A DNA stretch of 64,000 nt from Providencia alcalifaciens (GTDB lineage: Bacteria; Pseudomonadota; Gammaproteobacteria; Enterobacterales; Enterobacteriaceae): the NCBI RefSeq assembly GCF_915403165.1, contig NZ_OU659204.1, positions 1,054,001 to 1,118,000 on the forward strand, given 5' to 3'. Positions 35,603 to 46,122 of the stretch are shown here, in pieces. The notes beneath the pieces are model-generated. The model was not told where the DNA came from. It was given only the letters and a program-made list of their open reading frames with translations, and ran no database searches. The translations under genes and the position numbers were made by a program. Position 1 is the stretch's first letter, and the number at the start of each line of letters is the position of its first letter.

Positions 35603-36286
35603 TTAAGGCATAAATCGGTAGCCAATTCCCGTTTCTGTTAAAAAATGTGCGGGGCGAGCAGGGTCATTTTCCAATTTTTGGCGTAAATGCCCCATATAAA
35701 TACGCAGATAATGATTGTGTTCGACGTAACTCGGTCCCCAGACTTGCAGCAACAAATGGCGTTGAGTGAGCACTTTCCCGCTATTGGCGACAAGTTCGCT
35801 GAGTAGGCGAAATTCAATCGGGGTGAGGTGAAGCTCTTCACTGCCTTTAGTCACGATGCGGTTGATAAAATCCACGGTGACATCGCCAAATTGAAAAGTA
35901 GGGCTTTCTTGACCCGCTTTACCAAAACGACGCAAAGCAACTCGGACACGGGCGAGCAACTCACTAATACCAAAAGGTTTCGTCAAATAATCATCGGCAC
36001 CCGCATCCAGAGCGGCCACTTTCTGGGACTCTTCTTCACGAGCAGAAAGTACGATCAACGGAATACTGCTCCATTGGCGTAAATCACGAATCAAATCCAA
36101 TCCATCACCATCGGGTAATCCGAGATCTAAAATGACCAAGTCGGGCTGACGAGTGCCTGCTTCAATGAGTCCTCGTTGGTAATTTTCAGCTTCAAAAATT
36201 TTCCAGCCTTCACCCTCCAACGCTAGTCGAACAAAGCGGCGGATCTCTTTTTCATCTTCAATGATCAGGATTTGATGGGAACTCAC
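35603..36286 (-). CDS. kdpE: KdpE response regulator
   Basis: The 227-residue OmpR-type regulator has a receiver domain (about 5-118, phospho-acceptor in LVILDLGLPDGDG) and a winged helix (about 128-225). Phosphorylated by KdpD, it activates kdpFABC when potassium is scarce. The start is GTG 36286, 16 bases after the kdpD stop. Confidence 0.96.
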   Translation of the reverse strand: MSSHQILIIEDEKEIRRFVRLALEGEGWKIFEAENYQRGLIEAGTRQPDLVILDLGLPDGDGLDLIRDLRQWSSIPLIVLSAREEESQKVAALDAGADDYLTKPFGISELLARVRVALRRFGKAGQESPTFQFGDVTVDFINRIVTKGSEELHLTPIEFRLLSELVANSGKVLTQRHLLLQVWGPSYVEHNHYLRIYMGHLRQKLENDPARPAHFLTETGIGYRFMP

Positions 36287-36302
36287 AGTCTGCTAGATGC
36301 TC

Positions 36303-39008
36303 CTAAATTTCGTTTTCGTTTTCGTTTTCGTTTTCAATTTCGGGTAATGGCTTTAATGGCAAAACAAAATGGAAGCTGGCACCACCTTTCTCATTGTTTT
36401 GTGCCCAAATTTCACCTTCATGGAGATGGATAATAGCACGACAGATAGCTAAACCTAAGCCAACTCCCGGAATTGCCGATTCTTTTTGTGCGCGGGAAAA
36501 TTTATCGAAAATCGTTTTTTCTTGCCCGTCGGGAATTGCATTGCTGGCATCCCACACTTCGACATGGGCTTTTTGTGATTCTATAGACGCACGAATACCA
36601 ATCGGCGTATCACTATCACTGTATTTTATGGCATTTTCGAGCAAGTTAATGATCACGCGCTCAATCAAGTTACCGTCACAATACAAGAGTAAATCGGCTG
36701 GAATATCAATATCAAGTGGATGACTGTCTAAAGTGTAGTCCAAGATCCGAACGGCGCTGCTAGTAATTTCTTGCAGAGATTCCCATTCCAAATTCGGGTG
36801 GATCCCCCCAGATTGTAAGCGGGCCATATCCAATAAATTATTCACTAATCTCGAGGTGCTTAACACCTGTTGGCGCATCTGGCTGACTTGTGCGGTGAGC
36901 GGTGAATTTTCAGCTGATAACTCCAACATCAAAATTTCGCTTTGACCAAATAAAACAGTCAGTGGCGTTTTGAGGTCATGGGATAAGGCCGCCAGCAGTG
37001 AATTTCGTAATTGCTCTCGTTCAACATCCAACTTCGCTCTCTCTGCTTGTTTGGTCAGTTGCAGGCGGGAAAGGCTACTGGCGATTAATCCAGTAAAGGT
37101 TTGCAGCATACGTTGCTGCTCGGGGATCAGTAATTGGCGAATATTACGCGGCTCAATGGCAAGCACGGCAAGAGTTTCATCCGCCGTCGTGATGGGCTGT
37201 AATTGGTACGGTACGCTGGGAAGCGTGTCTGTCCCTGCCCCCGCAGGCTGGCGCTTATCAAAGCTCCATTTTGCGATAGCTTTGTCGATTTGCAACTGGC
37301 TATAACCTTCACACTGTAATGGTATCAGTTGGTTGTTTTCATCGGGGAGTAGCAAACAGGTTTTTGCTTGAAAGGCATTATTTAAAAAGTGGTAGCCTGT
37401 TTTACCGATATCTTCCGTGCTGAGGGCTTGACCTAGCTCTTTGGTCATTTCATATAAATGTCGCGTGCGTTGTTCTCGATAACGCGCAATTCTTGCCTGA
37501 TATCGCATGCCTGCGGTGAGATTACCGACAACCACCCCCACAATCAGCATCACCGTAAAGGTAACCAGATACTGCATATCCATAATCGCCAACGAAAAAT
37601 GGGGCTGAACGAAAAATAAATCGAAACTGATCACATTGATTAACGCGGCGAAAACGGAAGGGCGGCGACCGTAAAACAGCGCGACTAGTACGACGCCCAA
37701 TAAATAGAGGGTGACTAAGTTGGCTTTATCCAGCGCCAGTAAGAATGTTCGAGAGAATAGAGTGATAGTCGCACACATGGCGATCGCCATTAAATAGCCA
37801 TTGACATCAGAGCGCCATTTTTCGGTAAACGGCTTTCTCTCAGGTTCTTTATCCCAATCGCTTTTTTCTTCAAGGGCGACAATGATCAAATCTAAATCAG
37901 GCCCAAGTTTACCGAGTCTATCCGCAAAACCTTGGCGTAATTTAAATTTATACCATTTGCGATGTTTATCGCGCCGGCCTATCAAAATTTTACCGAGATT
38001 ATGCTCCCGCGCGTAACGCAAAATGGCTTTTTCTTCATTAGGATCGGAAAGCGTGGTGGTTTCTGCGCCTAAGTCTTGAGCTAGCCTCAGTGCTTTCAAA
38101 ATAGCGCGGCGCTGATTTTCAGGAAGTTGGTGTAATGTTGGGGTTTCTACATACACGGCATGCCAAACACAGCCAAACTTAGCGGCAAGGCGAGCAGCGG
38201 CTCGTACTAGCTTTTCATTGCCCGTATTATGCCCGATACACAGGAGTAACCCATCGCGGGTATGCCAAACGGGGGCTTCGCCTTTACCATCTCGAAATTC
38301 ACGCATTTGGTCATCAACACGGTCAGCAGTACGGCGTAAGGCTAATTCGCGTAAAGCAATTAAGTTTCCTTTACGAAAGAAATGCTCGATAGCACGTTCA
38401 GCCTGTCCCGGAATATACACTTTGCCTTCTTTTAAACGTTGGCGGAGATCATCCGGGGGTAAATCCACTAAAACCACTTCATTGGCGGCATCAAAAATAT
38501 GGTCAGGCACCGTTTCACGCACGCGGATACCGGTGATGCTACCAACAATGTCATTTAAGCTTTCAATATGCTGAACGTTAACCGTGGTGAGAACGTCAAT
38601 ACCTGCATCCAGTAATTCTTCGACATCTTGCCAGCGTTTAGGGTGGCGGCTGCCGTTTGGATTACTGAAGGCGAGTTCATCCATCAAGATAATGGCAGGA
38701 TGCCTTGCCAATGCAGCATCAATATCGAAGGCGTGCAGACGACGCCCCCGGTGGCTGATTTTTAACGGAGGAAGTTGCGGGAGCCCATCCAGCAGCGCGG
38801 CGGTTTCTTCTCGCTCATGAGTTTCGACCACGCCAATCAGCACATCTAACCCTTGTGCTCGAAGGCGTTGCGCTTCTTGCAACATGGCATAAGTTTTCCC
38901 GACACCGGCGCAAGCACCGAAGAAAATCTTAAGCTTGCCACGTCCACTTTCATTTGCCTTTACCAACAGGTCATCTGGGTTTGGGCGGATAGGCTCCTGA
39001 TTATTCAT
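36303..39008 (-). CDS. kdpD: KdpD sensor histidine kinase
   Basis: The 901-residue potassium/ionic-strength sensor has an N-terminal KdpD domain with Walker A GACAGVGKT (about 32-40) and a USP domain (about 250-375). Four membrane helices follow (about 400-500), then a GAF-like region, HisKA (ALSHDLKTPLTVL, about 675) and HATPase (NLLENAIKY, GVGLGLAI). The tail ends in ENENENENEI, encoded by a hexanucleotide repeat that is unusual for KdpD. It is fifth in kdpFABCDE. Confidence 0.96.
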   Translation of the reverse strand: MNNQEPIRPNPDDLLVKANESGRGKLKIFFGACAGVGKTYAMLQEAQRLRAQGLDVLIGVVETHEREETAALLDGLPQLPPLKISHRGRRLHAFDIDAALARHPAIILMDELAFSNPNGSRHPKRWQDVEELLDAGIDVLTTVNVQHIESLNDIVGSITGIRVRETVPDHIFDAANEVVLVDLPPDDLRQRLKEGKVYIPGQAERAIEHFFRKGNLIALRELALRRTADRVDDQMREFRDGKGEAPVWHTRDGLLLCIGHNTGNEKLVRAAARLAAKFGCVWHAVYVETPTLHQLPENQRRAILKALRLAQDLGAETTTLSDPNEEKAILRYAREHNLGKILIGRRDKHRKWYKFKLRQGFADRLGKLGPDLDLIIVALEEKSDWDKEPERKPFTEKWRSDVNGYLMAIAMCATITLFSRTFLLALDKANLVTLYLLGVVLVALFYGRRPSVFAALINVISFDLFFVQPHFSLAIMDMQYLVTFTVMLIVGVVVGNLTAGMRYQARIARYREQRTRHLYEMTKELGQALSTEDIGKTGYHFLNNAFQAKTCLLLPDENNQLIPLQCEGYSQLQIDKAIAKWSFDKRQPAGAGTDTLPSVPYQLQPITTADETLAVLAIEPRNIRQLLIPEQQRMLQTFTGLIASSLSRLQLTKQAERAKLDVEREQLRNSLLAALSHDLKTPLTVLFGQSEILMLELSAENSPLTAQVSQMRQQVLSTSRLVNNLLDMARLQSGGIHPNLEWESLQEITSSAVRILDYTLDSHPLDIDIPADLLLYCDGNLIERVIINLLENAIKYSDSDTPIGIRASIESQKAHVEVWDASNAIPDGQEKTIFDKFSRAQKESAIPGVGLGLAICRAIIHLHEGEIWAQNNEKGGASFHFVLPLKPLPEIENENENENEI
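36311..36334 (-). repeat. Hexanucleotide repeat at the 3' end of kdpD
   Basis: Four perfect CGTTTT units (GAAAAC... on the coding strand) encode alternating Asn-Glu just before the kdpD stop. Slippage would change the number of N-E pairs without breaking the frame. Confidence 0.9.
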
Positions 39009-39016
39009 AACTGACC

Positions 39017-39610
39017 TCAGTGATTTTGACTGTTAGCTTCCCGTTGATAGGTATCAAGGGCAAGGTTTAACTCTAATACGTTGACGACTGGCTCTCCTAA
39101 AAATCGAAACAGGGGAGATTGAGTATTGTCAGTAATAAGCGATTTTACCTTGTCTATCGATAACTGTCTGTTTTTGGCAATACGCGGCGCTTGATATAAA
39201 GCAGCGGCAACTGAAATATGCGGATCTAGCCCACTGGAAGAGGCGGTCAGTAAATCCACTGGCAAAGTATCACCGCCATCGGGTTCATGCTGTTTCAATG
39301 CAACCGAGCGCTCAGTCAGTTCCTTGGTTAATAGAGGATTACTAATAGCGAGGTTACTGCCACCCGAAGCCAGTGCGTTATAGGGCATTTCTGCTGTCAC
39401 TGATGGGCGACCATAAAAGTAATTGTCATTTTGATAAGACTGCCCAATTAACGATGAACCGATAATGCGATTATCTTGTAGGATCAGTGAACCCATCGAT
39501 TGAGTTGGAAAAATGACATTAGAAAGCCCCGTCACAAGTAACGGATAAGCAATCCCAGTCACCAGCGTTAATAAAACTAAAATCATCAATGAAGAACGAA
39601 ACATGTTCAT
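39017..39610 (-). CDS. kdpC: KdpC, potassium-ATPase subunit C
   Basis: The 197-residue single-pass membrane subunit of the Kdp potassium ATPase has one N-terminal helix (SSLMILVLLTLVTGIAYPLL). It also has the family motifs GSLI, YFYGRPSVT, SNLAISNPLL and DLLTASSSGLDPHIS. The open frame extends to 39679 through kdpB, but ATG 39610 follows GGAGCC and matches the family start. It follows kdpB by ten bases. Confidence 0.95.
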   Translation of the reverse strand: MNMFRSSLMILVLLTLVTGIAYPLLVTGLSNVIFPTQSMGSLILQDNRIIGSSLIGQSYQNDNYFYGRPSVTAEMPYNALASGGSNLAISNPLLTKELTERSVALKQHEPDGGDTLPVDLLTASSSGLDPHISVAAALYQAPRIAKNRQLSIDKVKSLITDNTQSPLFRFLGEPVVNVLELNLALDTYQREANSQNH

Positions 39611-39620
39611 AATAGGCTCC

Positions 39621-41684
39621 TTAAATACCAAATAAGCTGATGAACATATCGATAAGTTTGATCCCCACAAATGGGACAATCAAGCCGCCTAACCCATACA
39701 GGCCCAAGTTACGCTGTAAAAGTGATTGAGAACTCATCGGGCGATAATTCACCCCTTTTAAGGCCAGTGGAATTAAGAACACAATAATCAAGGCATTAAA
39801 AATAACCGCCGACAGCAATGCCGAAGCAGGGGAGTGCAAATGCATAATATTCAAGGCATTGAGTTGTGGCCATGTGACCGCAAAACAGGCCGGAATAATT
39901 GCAAAGTATTTGGCGATATCGTTGGCAATACTGAATGTGGTCAATGATCCGCGAGTCATCAGCATCTGTTTACCAATATGCACCACTTCAATCAGCTTAG
40001 TTGGGTTGGAATCTAAATCTACCATGTTACCGGCTTCTTTAGCCGCTTGCGTACCCGAGTTCATGGCAACGGCCACATCCGCTTGTGCCAGTGCTGGCGC
40101 ATCGTTGGTGCCATCCCCGGTCATGGCCACCAAGCGACCTTCCGATTGATATTGGCGTATCAATGCAAGTTTTGCTTCTGGAGTGGCTTCAGCTAAGAAA
40201 TCATCTACGCCTGCTTCTGCCGCAATCGCCGCTGCGGTTAGGTGGTTGTCCCCCGTGATCATCACGGTTTTGATCCCCATCGCACGCATTTGCGCAAAAC
40301 GCTCTTTCATACCGCCTTTGACGATGTCTTTGAGCGCCACTACACCGAGTACTGTTTGGCTATCAACCACTACTAATGGTGTTCCCCCTGTATGCGCCAC
40401 CTGTTCAACAAGTTTGTCGGCTTCGACAGGGAATTTACCGTGGTTGGCTTCGACATAACGGCGAATAGCGTCAGCAGAACCTTTGCGGATCATACGTTCG
40501 CCGACGTTCACACCGCTCATGCGAGTCATGGCAGAGAAGGGGACAAACGTAGCGTTCATGGCGTGGATATCGCGTTCACGTAAATTGAATTTTTGTTTTG
40601 CGAGCACCACAATACTGCGTCCTTCTGGGGTTTCATCCGCCAGAGAGGAGAGTTGAGCGGCGTCTGCTAATTGTTGTTCCGAGACACCACTTAACGGTAA
40701 AAACTCTGAGGCTTGACGGTTACCGAGGGTGATGGTGCCTGTTTTGTCCAGTAACAGGACGTCAACGTCTCCCGCTGCTTCCACGGCACGTCCGCTGGTG
40801 GCAATCACGTTTGCGCCTAGCATACGGCTCATTCCGGCAACCCCAATGGAAGAAAGTAACCCGCCAATGGTGGTAGGGATCAGACAGATCAGCAAGGCAA
40901 TCAATACAATGATAGACACCGCACCACCTGCACCTGCGTATTCCGTGGCATACAAGGTGAACGGATATAACGTTGCACACACTAGAACAAAGATAATGGT
41001 CAGTGCGGTTAATAATATAGTGAGCGCGATTTCATTGGGCGTTTTACGGCGTTGTGCGCCTTCCACCATGGAGATCATGCGGTCTAAGAATGTTTCACCC
41101 GGGTTAACCGTACATTCGACAATCAGCCAGTCAGAAAGTACGCGAGTTCCCCCCGTGACCGATGAAAAGTCTCCACCGGATTCACGGATCACAGGCGCGG
41201 ATTCACCTGTAATGGCACTTTCATCTACGGAGGCACCGCCTTCAATCACTTCGCCATCACAAGGAATGGTTTCCCCTGCGCGGATCAGGACGATATCGCC
41301 TTTACGAAGTTGGTCTGAACTGACCATTTCTTGCGGTGCATCGAGAGACGCTGTCGCCAGTTTGGTCGCTCGGCTTTGCTGTTTTACGCCTTTTAAACTC
41401 TGAGCTTGCGCTTTACTACGGCCTTCCGCTAAAGCTTCTGCAAAGTTGGCAAACAGCACAGTAAACCATAACCATAAAGTGACCATGCCACTAAACCAAG
41501 CGTTGCCTTCGCTATAGCCGGCGACCATGGCTATCCATAATAAAGTCGTAATAATACTGCCGATGTAAACCACAAACATGACTGGATTACGCCATTGGGC
41601 CTGTGGTGTCAGTTTTTTAATGGCATCAATCGTCGATTGGCGAACCAGTTTGCTATCAAATAATTGTGTTTTTTGATTTTTCAT
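39621..41684 (-). CDS. kdpB: KdpB, P-type potassium-transporting ATPase subunit
   Basis: The 687-residue catalytic subunit has an actuator TGES loop ([12 protein letters not shown]), the phosphorylation motif [10 protein letters not shown] (Asp near 311) and hinge motifs ([27 protein letters not shown]). ATP hydrolysis here drives potassium uptake through KdpA. It is 13 bases after kdpA. Confidence 0.97.
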   Translation of the reverse strand: MKNQKTQLFDSKLVRQSTIDAIKKLTPQAQWRNPVMFVVYIGSIITTLLWIAMVAGYSEGNAWFSGMVTLWLWFTVLFANFAEALAEGRSKAQAQSLKGVKQQSRATKLATASLDAPQEMVSSDQLRKGDIVLIRAGETIPCDGEVIEGGASVDESAITGESAPVIRESGGDFSSVTGGTRVLSDWLIVECTVNPGETFLDRMISMVEGAQRRKTPNEIALTILLTALTIIFVLVCATLYPFTLYATEYAGAGGAVSIIVLIALLICLIPTTIGGLLSSIGVAGMSRMLGANVIATSGRAVEAAGDVDVLLLDKTGTITLGNRQASEFLPLSGVSEQQLADAAQLSSLADETPEGRSIVVLAKQKFNLRERDIHAMNATFVPFSAMTRMSGVNVGERMIRKGSADAIRRYVEANHGKFPVEADKLVEQVAHTGGTPLVVVDSQTVLGVVALKDIVKGGMKERFAQMRAMGIKTVMITGDNHLTAAAIAAEAGVDDFLAEATPEAKLALIRQYQSEGRLVAMTGDGTNDAPALAQADVAVAMNSGTQAAKEAGNMVDLDSNPTKLIEVVHIGKQMLMTRGSLTTFSIANDIAKYFAIIPACFAVTWPQLNALNIMHLHSPASALLSAVIFNALIIVFLIPLALKGVNYRPMSSQSLLQRNLGLYGLGGLIVPFVGIKLIDMFISLFGI

Positions 41685-41697
41685 TTTTTCACCCTCA

Positions 41698-43401
41698 TTA
41701 TGCCGCTAACCAAATTTGCAGATGTTCCGCGATTGGCCCTAACGCAAGCGCAGGGACAAAGGTCAGCGCACCAATGAGAAGAACAGTCATGATTAATAAT
41801 CCGATAAACAGTGGACCGTGTGTCGGCAATGTTGCAAGGCTGGCGGCTTGTGGTTTTTTCACTGCCATAGAGCCTGCAATCGCTAATACAGGGAAAATCA
41901 CACCGAAACGACCAAGGAACATGGCTAATGCCAGCATCACGTTGTAATACGGCGTGTTCGCGCTTAACCCTGCAAATGCACTACCATTGTTATTGGCTGC
42001 GGATGAGAATGCGTATAACACTTCGCTAAATCCGTGAGCGCCAGGGTTAAGAATGCCGGCGCGTCCGGCTTCGGTCATCAGTGAAATAGTGGTACCAAGT
42101 AGCACTAAAGTTGGCGTAACTAGGATTGCCAGTGCTACCATTTTCATTTCACGCACTTCGATTTTTTTACCGAGGTATTCAGGAGTTCGACCAATCATCA
42201 ATCCAGCTAAGAACACGGCAAGTAAAACAAACAGCAACATGCCGTATAAACCTGAACCGACTCCCCCAAAGACAACTTCACCAATTTGCATCAACCACAT
42301 AGGAACCATGCCACCTAATGCGGTGTAAGAATCGTGCATTGAGTTCACGGCACCACAAGATGCAGCGGTAGTAACGACGGCATATAACGCAGATCCTAAT
42401 GTACCAAAGCGGTTTTCTTTCCCTTCAAGGTTAGCGGTGCTACTGGCATGTAGCTCCCCTAAGAATGGGTTACCGACGTATTCTTCATGGATCACAACGG
42501 CGGCGGCAATCACGAAAATAATCGCCATTGCCCATAACAGGGCGTGACCTTGTTTGTTATCACTGACGGTACGACCAAAAGCAAAGCAAAGTGCAGTTGG
42601 GATAAGGAAGATAGCCAACATTTGAACAAAGTTGCTTAATGCCGTTGGGTTTTCAAATGGATGAGATGAGTTAGCCCCAAAGAATCCACCTCCGTTAGTG
42701 CCCAATAATTTGATGGCTTCTTGGGATGCCACTGGGCCCATTGGTAACAGTTGCGGCGCGCTATCAAGGTTGTTACTCAAAACATAAGGGGCGAAGTTTT
42801 GAATAACCCCTTGGCTGACAAAGAATAAAGCAAAAATAATGGCTAATGGCAGCAGGAGATACAGAGTGATACGTGCTAAATCGACCCAAGCATTACCAAT
42901 CGTTTTGCTACCGTGGCGTGAAAATGCACGAATAAGTGCAAATACGACGGCGATCCCTGTGGCTGCCGAAAGGAAGTTTTGTACGGTTAAACCGACCATT
43001 TGGCTCAGATAGCTTAGGGTATTTTCCCCGCTATAAGATTGCCAGTTGGTATTGGCCACAAAACTAATTGCTGTGTTAAAAGCCAAGTCCCAGCTCATTC
43101 CCGGATAATGCTGAGGGTTGAGAGGTAAGGAACCTTGGCACATTAAAATAACGAAAAGTAAGCCAAAACCTAGCAGGTTAAATAGCAAAATGGCGATGGC
43201 ATATTGCCAGTAATTCATCTCAGGGAGATCGCGCCCCACTTGTTTGATTCCACTTAATCGCCAGAATACAGATTCACTTTTGGCAATCGTACGTGGCATA
43301 TCGCCATCGATAAGATATGCAATAAAGTTGCCGAGTGGTTTTGCTAACAGCATAAGAACCAGTAAAAAACTGGCGATCAATAAAAACGCATTGGTGGCCA
43401 T
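41698..43401 (-). CDS. kdpA: KdpA, potassium-binding channel-like subunit
   Basis: The 567-residue membrane subunit has four pore-loop motifs, including the filter-like segments [15 protein letters not shown] ([12 protein letters not shown]), [19 protein letters not shown] and [12 protein letters not shown]. It matches E. coli KdpA almost throughout. The open frame runs to 43431; ATG 43401 is the start giving [13 protein letters not shown]. Confidence 0.97.
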   Translation of the reverse strand: MATNAFLLIASFLLVLMLLAKPLGNFIAYLIDGDMPRTIAKSESVFWRLSGIKQVGRDLPEMNYWQYAIAILLFNLLGFGLLFVILMCQGSLPLNPQHYPGMSWDLAFNTAISFVANTNWQSYSGENTLSYLSQMVGLTVQNFLSAATGIAVVFALIRAFSRHGSKTIGNAWVDLARITLYLLLPLAIIFALFFVSQGVIQNFAPYVLSNNLDSAPQLLPMGPVASQEAIKLLGTNGGGFFGANSSHPFENPTALSNFVQMLAIFLIPTALCFAFGRTVSDNKQGHALLWAMAIIFVIAAAVVIHEEYVGNPFLGELHASSTANLEGKENRFGTLGSALYAVVTTAASCGAVNSMHDSYTALGGMVPMWLMQIGEVVFGGVGSGLYGMLLFVLLAVFLAGLMIGRTPEYLGKKIEVREMKMVALAILVTPTLVLLGTTISLMTEAGRAGILNPGAHGFSEVLYAFSSAANNNGSAFAGLSANTPYYNVMLALAMFLGRFGVIFPVLAIAGSMAVKKPQAASLATLPTHGPLFIGLLIMTVLLIGALTFVPALALGPIAEHLQIWLAA

Positions 43402-43402
43402 A

Positions 43403-43492
43403 TCAGAAATTCTCCGCGTTGAGCAGGGCATAAATCAGATAAACCAGCAGTACAACAACAAGAACTGCCCCAGAAATGGAAAGTAGCGACAT
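43403..43492 (-). CDS. kdpF: KdpF, 29-residue Kdp stabilising peptide
   Basis: This small gene reads [20 protein letters not shown] followed by YALLNAENF, one membrane helix of the size and sequence type of E. coli KdpF, which stabilises the KdpABC complex. It has a GGAGAT ribosome binding site. Its stop lies one base before the kdpA start codon, in the kdpF-A-B-C-D-E order. Confidence 0.93.
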   Translation of the reverse strand: MSLLSISGAVLVVVLLVYLIYALLNAENF

Positions 43493-43943
43493 TGTTATCT
43501 CCTTATTATTTCCATTGCGCTAGGTTAGGCATTTGCTTGTAAAGAAGCTGATAAAAAAACAAGGTGAGGTGTAAAAATAGTATAAAAATGCCCAATTAAA
43601 ATCGCTTCGTGATGCCGAAGGGATACTATAAGTATAGTTTGTTAATTAGGTGTGATTTATTTGTTTGTTTTGTACGATACATTGCTACATTTCGTAATAA
43701 AACAACGAAACTGAGTCAAAAAGTTAATTTATTTTATATTTAAGTGGTCAGATGAGTAGTTTAATTACACAAATTACGCTATTATAGATTCCGTTAATGA
43801 AGATTAACCTTGGTGTTCGATTTTAGTGCCTCTTTGGTGATTTACGTTCAATGCGAATTGAGTTAAATGTGAATTAAGTCAGATATAAGTAAAGAGCAAT
43901 ACTGGGATCGGCAAAATTAAGTGGCTACTGAAGGAGGATATCG
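43493..43943. other. Divergent regulatory region kdpF / ybfA
   Basis: About 450 bp without a gene. The kdp-proximal part contains the KdpE box (43568-43588). The rest, about 43590-43900, is AT-rich and should hold the ybfA promoter, which I could not pinpoint. Confidence 0.5.
43568..43588 (-). promoter_or_regulatory. KdpE binding site
   Basis: On the minus strand TTTTTATACTATTTTTACACC nearly repeats the E. coli KdpE operator as I remember it (TTTTTATACTTTTTTTACACC). It lies about 75-95 bases upstream of kdpF, the right position for activation of the kdp operon. Confidence 0.85.
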
Positions 43944-44150
43944 ATGTCCACATATCAAGAATATTCCCGTAATCAGGTACTTTTACGCCGCACTGCTGCT
44001 GTTACAGCTGGCATTATTGCGTTTCCGGTTATGGTTTTTTATCCAAAAAGAGCAAGATTTTATAGCTATCTGCATAAAGTCTGGGCTAAAACGAGCGATA
44101 AACCTGTATGGTTGGCTAGCTCGGAAGTAACGATGGAAAGCCATCGTTAA
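43944..44150 (+). CDS. ybfA: YbfA-like small membrane-associated protein
   Basis: The 68-residue protein resembles E. coli YbfA in length and sequence (LRRTAAVTAGIIAFPVM, RARFYSYLHKVWAKTSDKPV), and in its place divergent from kdpF. One membrane helix is likely near residues 17-33. It has an excellent GGAGGA ribosome binding site. The function is unknown. Confidence 0.92.
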   Translation: MSTYQEYSRNQVLLRRTAAVTAGIIAFPVMVFYPKRARFYSYLHKVWAKTSDKPVWLASSEVTMESHR

Positions 44151-44176
44151 TCAGTGATTCAATTCACTAAAAAGAT

Positions 44177-44210
44177 ATCCCTGCAATCATTTAATTGTGG
44201 GGATTTTTTT
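44177..44210 (+). terminator. Terminator of ybfA
   Basis: A hairpin (ATCCC ... GGGAT with inner CAAT/ATTG pairing) ends in a T run starting 27 bases after the ybfA stop. Confidence 0.8.
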
Positions 44211-44430
44211 ATATAAAAATCATAATAATTAATTCCTATACTTCAATGTTATTTAAATTAAAGCCATGTTATTTAATTTGAAATTTAAATAAATTAACTT
44301 ATTTGACACTGAGAAGTGAATCACGGTAATTATCTTTATCTCATTGCTAATATCCATTCCCAATAAAATTGGATTTTATTTTATTAAAATTAAAAAGATA
44401 TTTAATTATAAATAGCAAATGAGGAATATC

Positions 44431-45927
44431 ATGATTCTATTTAAAAAATGTGTTATCGCATTGTCAATTAATATCGCATTAATATCATCGGGATTGGCCT
44501 GTACCACACTGCTTGCGGGTAGTGAAGCCACGAATGATGGCTCGTTAATTATCGCGAGAAGTGCTGACAGCAGTGCATTAAAAGCTCAGCATTTTGTCAT
44601 ACATCCCGCAAAAAAAAATCAATCAGGAATATATAGTACAAAAGAACATAATGGTGCTAATAATTTCACCTACCCATTACCAAAAAATTCATTACGATAT
44701 ACAACTGTGCCAAATTGGAAAACACAATTACATGGTGCAACTGGATTTAATGAATTAGGTGTAGGAGTCAGTGGTACTGAATCTATATTTGCTACTCCTA
44801 AAGCATTAGCGTTTGATCCCTATGTTGAAGAAACTGGAATTACAGAAGATGATATTCCAGATGTACTTCTTTCCCGCGCAAAAACAGCCCGTGAAGCGGT
44901 GGCGCTTTTAGGTAATATTATTGAAACCCAAGGTGCCGGTGAAGGCTTTGGTGTTGCTGTCGTCGATAAAAATGAATTGTGGTATTTAGAAACTGGAACG
45001 GGTCATCAATGGATGGCTCAAAAAATTGCAAAAGATAAATATTTTGCAACGGGTAATCAGGGGCGTTTACAAGCGTTTGAGGTGAATAATCCCGATATGC
45101 TGGGTTCTAAAAACCTCGTTGAATTTGCAGTAGAAAAGGGTTTATACAACCCAGCTAAAGATGGCGCATTCAATTTTTCTAAAGCCTATACGCGAGATGA
45201 CGAGCGTGATCGTGATTATAACGATCCACGGGTTTGGATCATTCAGCAGCAGTTTAATCCGTCGTTAAAACAAGATATTGCAGATGGTAGACATTTTGCT
45301 CCCTTCTTAACACCAGAGAAAAAAGTCTCTGTAGAAGAAGCGAAAGCCATGTTACGTAATCACTTTGAAGGCACGGAACATGACCCGTATACCAACGGCT
45401 TAAACGGAAAAGAGCCATGGCGGCCAATCAGCGTGTTTAGAACCTATGAAGCTCATGTGATGCAAGTACGTCCAGAGTTACCACAAGAAATTGGCGAAGT
45501 GACATATGTTGGGTTAGGAATGGCGGATTTGACCGCATTTGTTCCTTATTATAGTGGGCTAGAAGCTTATCCTAAGCATTACGGTGTTGGTACAGATAAG
45601 GCAGACAGCGATTCTATTTATTGGAAATACCGTAAGTTACAAACATTAGTGATGACGGACTACCCTAAACTTGCGCCTATTGTTAAAAAAGCCTATCAAG
45701 AGTGGGAAGCGAAAACGGCGTTAGAGCAAAAAGCCATGGAAGTGAATTACTTAAAAATGGCGAAAACAGATAAAGTCGCCGCCAATAAAATGCTTAATAA
45801 GTTTAATCTGGATGTGATGGCAAGCGCCGAGAAGCTAACTGAGGATTTAACTAACCAACTTTTCACTATTCGAACTGAAGATATTCAATCTGATATTTTC
45901 TTTGCGAATAAATCGAAGAAAGACTAA
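44431..45927 (+). CDS. Exported C69-family dipeptidase
   Basis: The 498-residue Ntn-hydrolase has a signal peptide (to about residue 23, LISSGLA). It is followed at once by CTTLLAGSEATNDGSLIIARSAD, so cleavage would expose the catalytic N-terminal cysteine typical of peptidase family C69. Other motifs include GATGFNELGVGVSGTES and GFGVAVVDKNELWYLETGTGHQW. Location is periplasmic or outer-surface. The frame also starts at ATG 44419, but ATG 44431 follows GAGGAA. It stands alone. Confidence 0.85.
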   Translation: MILFKKCVIALSINIALISSGLACTTLLAGSEATNDGSLIIARSADSSALKAQHFVIHPAKKNQSGIYSTKEHNGANNFTYPLPKNSLRYTTVPNWKTQLHGATGFNELGVGVSGTESIFATPKALAFDPYVEETGITEDDIPDVLLSRAKTAREAVALLGNIIETQGAGEGFGVAVVDKNELWYLETGTGHQWMAQKIAKDKYFATGNQGRLQAFEVNNPDMLGSKNLVEFAVEKGLYNPAKDGAFNFSKAYTRDDERDRDYNDPRVWIIQQQFNPSLKQDIADGRHFAPFLTPEKKVSVEEAKAMLRNHFEGTEHDPYTNGLNGKEPWRPISVFRTYEAHVMQVRPELPQEIGEVTYVGLGMADLTAFVPYYSGLEAYPKHYGVGTDKADSDSIYWKYRKLQTLVMTDYPKLAPIVKKAYQEWEAKTALEQKAMEVNYLKMAKTDKVAANKMLNKFNLDVMASAEKLTEDLTNQLFTIRTEDIQSDIFFANKSKKD

Positions 45928-45954
45928 AAACAGTCACAATTCTATAAACTCAAG

Positions 45955-45979
45955 AAGGCTCTCTGTGGGGAGCTTTTTT
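45955..45979 (+). terminator. Terminator of the C69 peptidase gene
   Basis: A short GC-containing stem (AAGGCTC / GAGCTTT, one G-T pair) is followed by T residues shortly after the stop codon. Confidence 0.75.
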
Positions 45980-46122
45980 GTTTAATTTCCTCTCTCTTTC
46001 AAATTTGACTAAATTCTTAGCTTGTGTGAGTTAGCCAATAAATACAGCAGAAAAAAAAATCATTTACGTTTATGCTAATTGAATACGAATAAGTAGGAAT
46101 TCAGTAGGTAAAGGACACGATT

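Noticed and set aside
40729..41403. 224-residue open frame antisense to kdpB
   Set aside because: It lies wholly inside kdpB, whose motifs are unambiguous, and reads as low-complexity Ser/Thr/Pro without any family pattern or ribosome binding site.
43921..44130. 69-residue frame overlapping ybfA in another frame
   Set aside because: ybfA (43944-44150) has a strong ribosome binding site and a recognisable sequence; the overlapping frame has neither.
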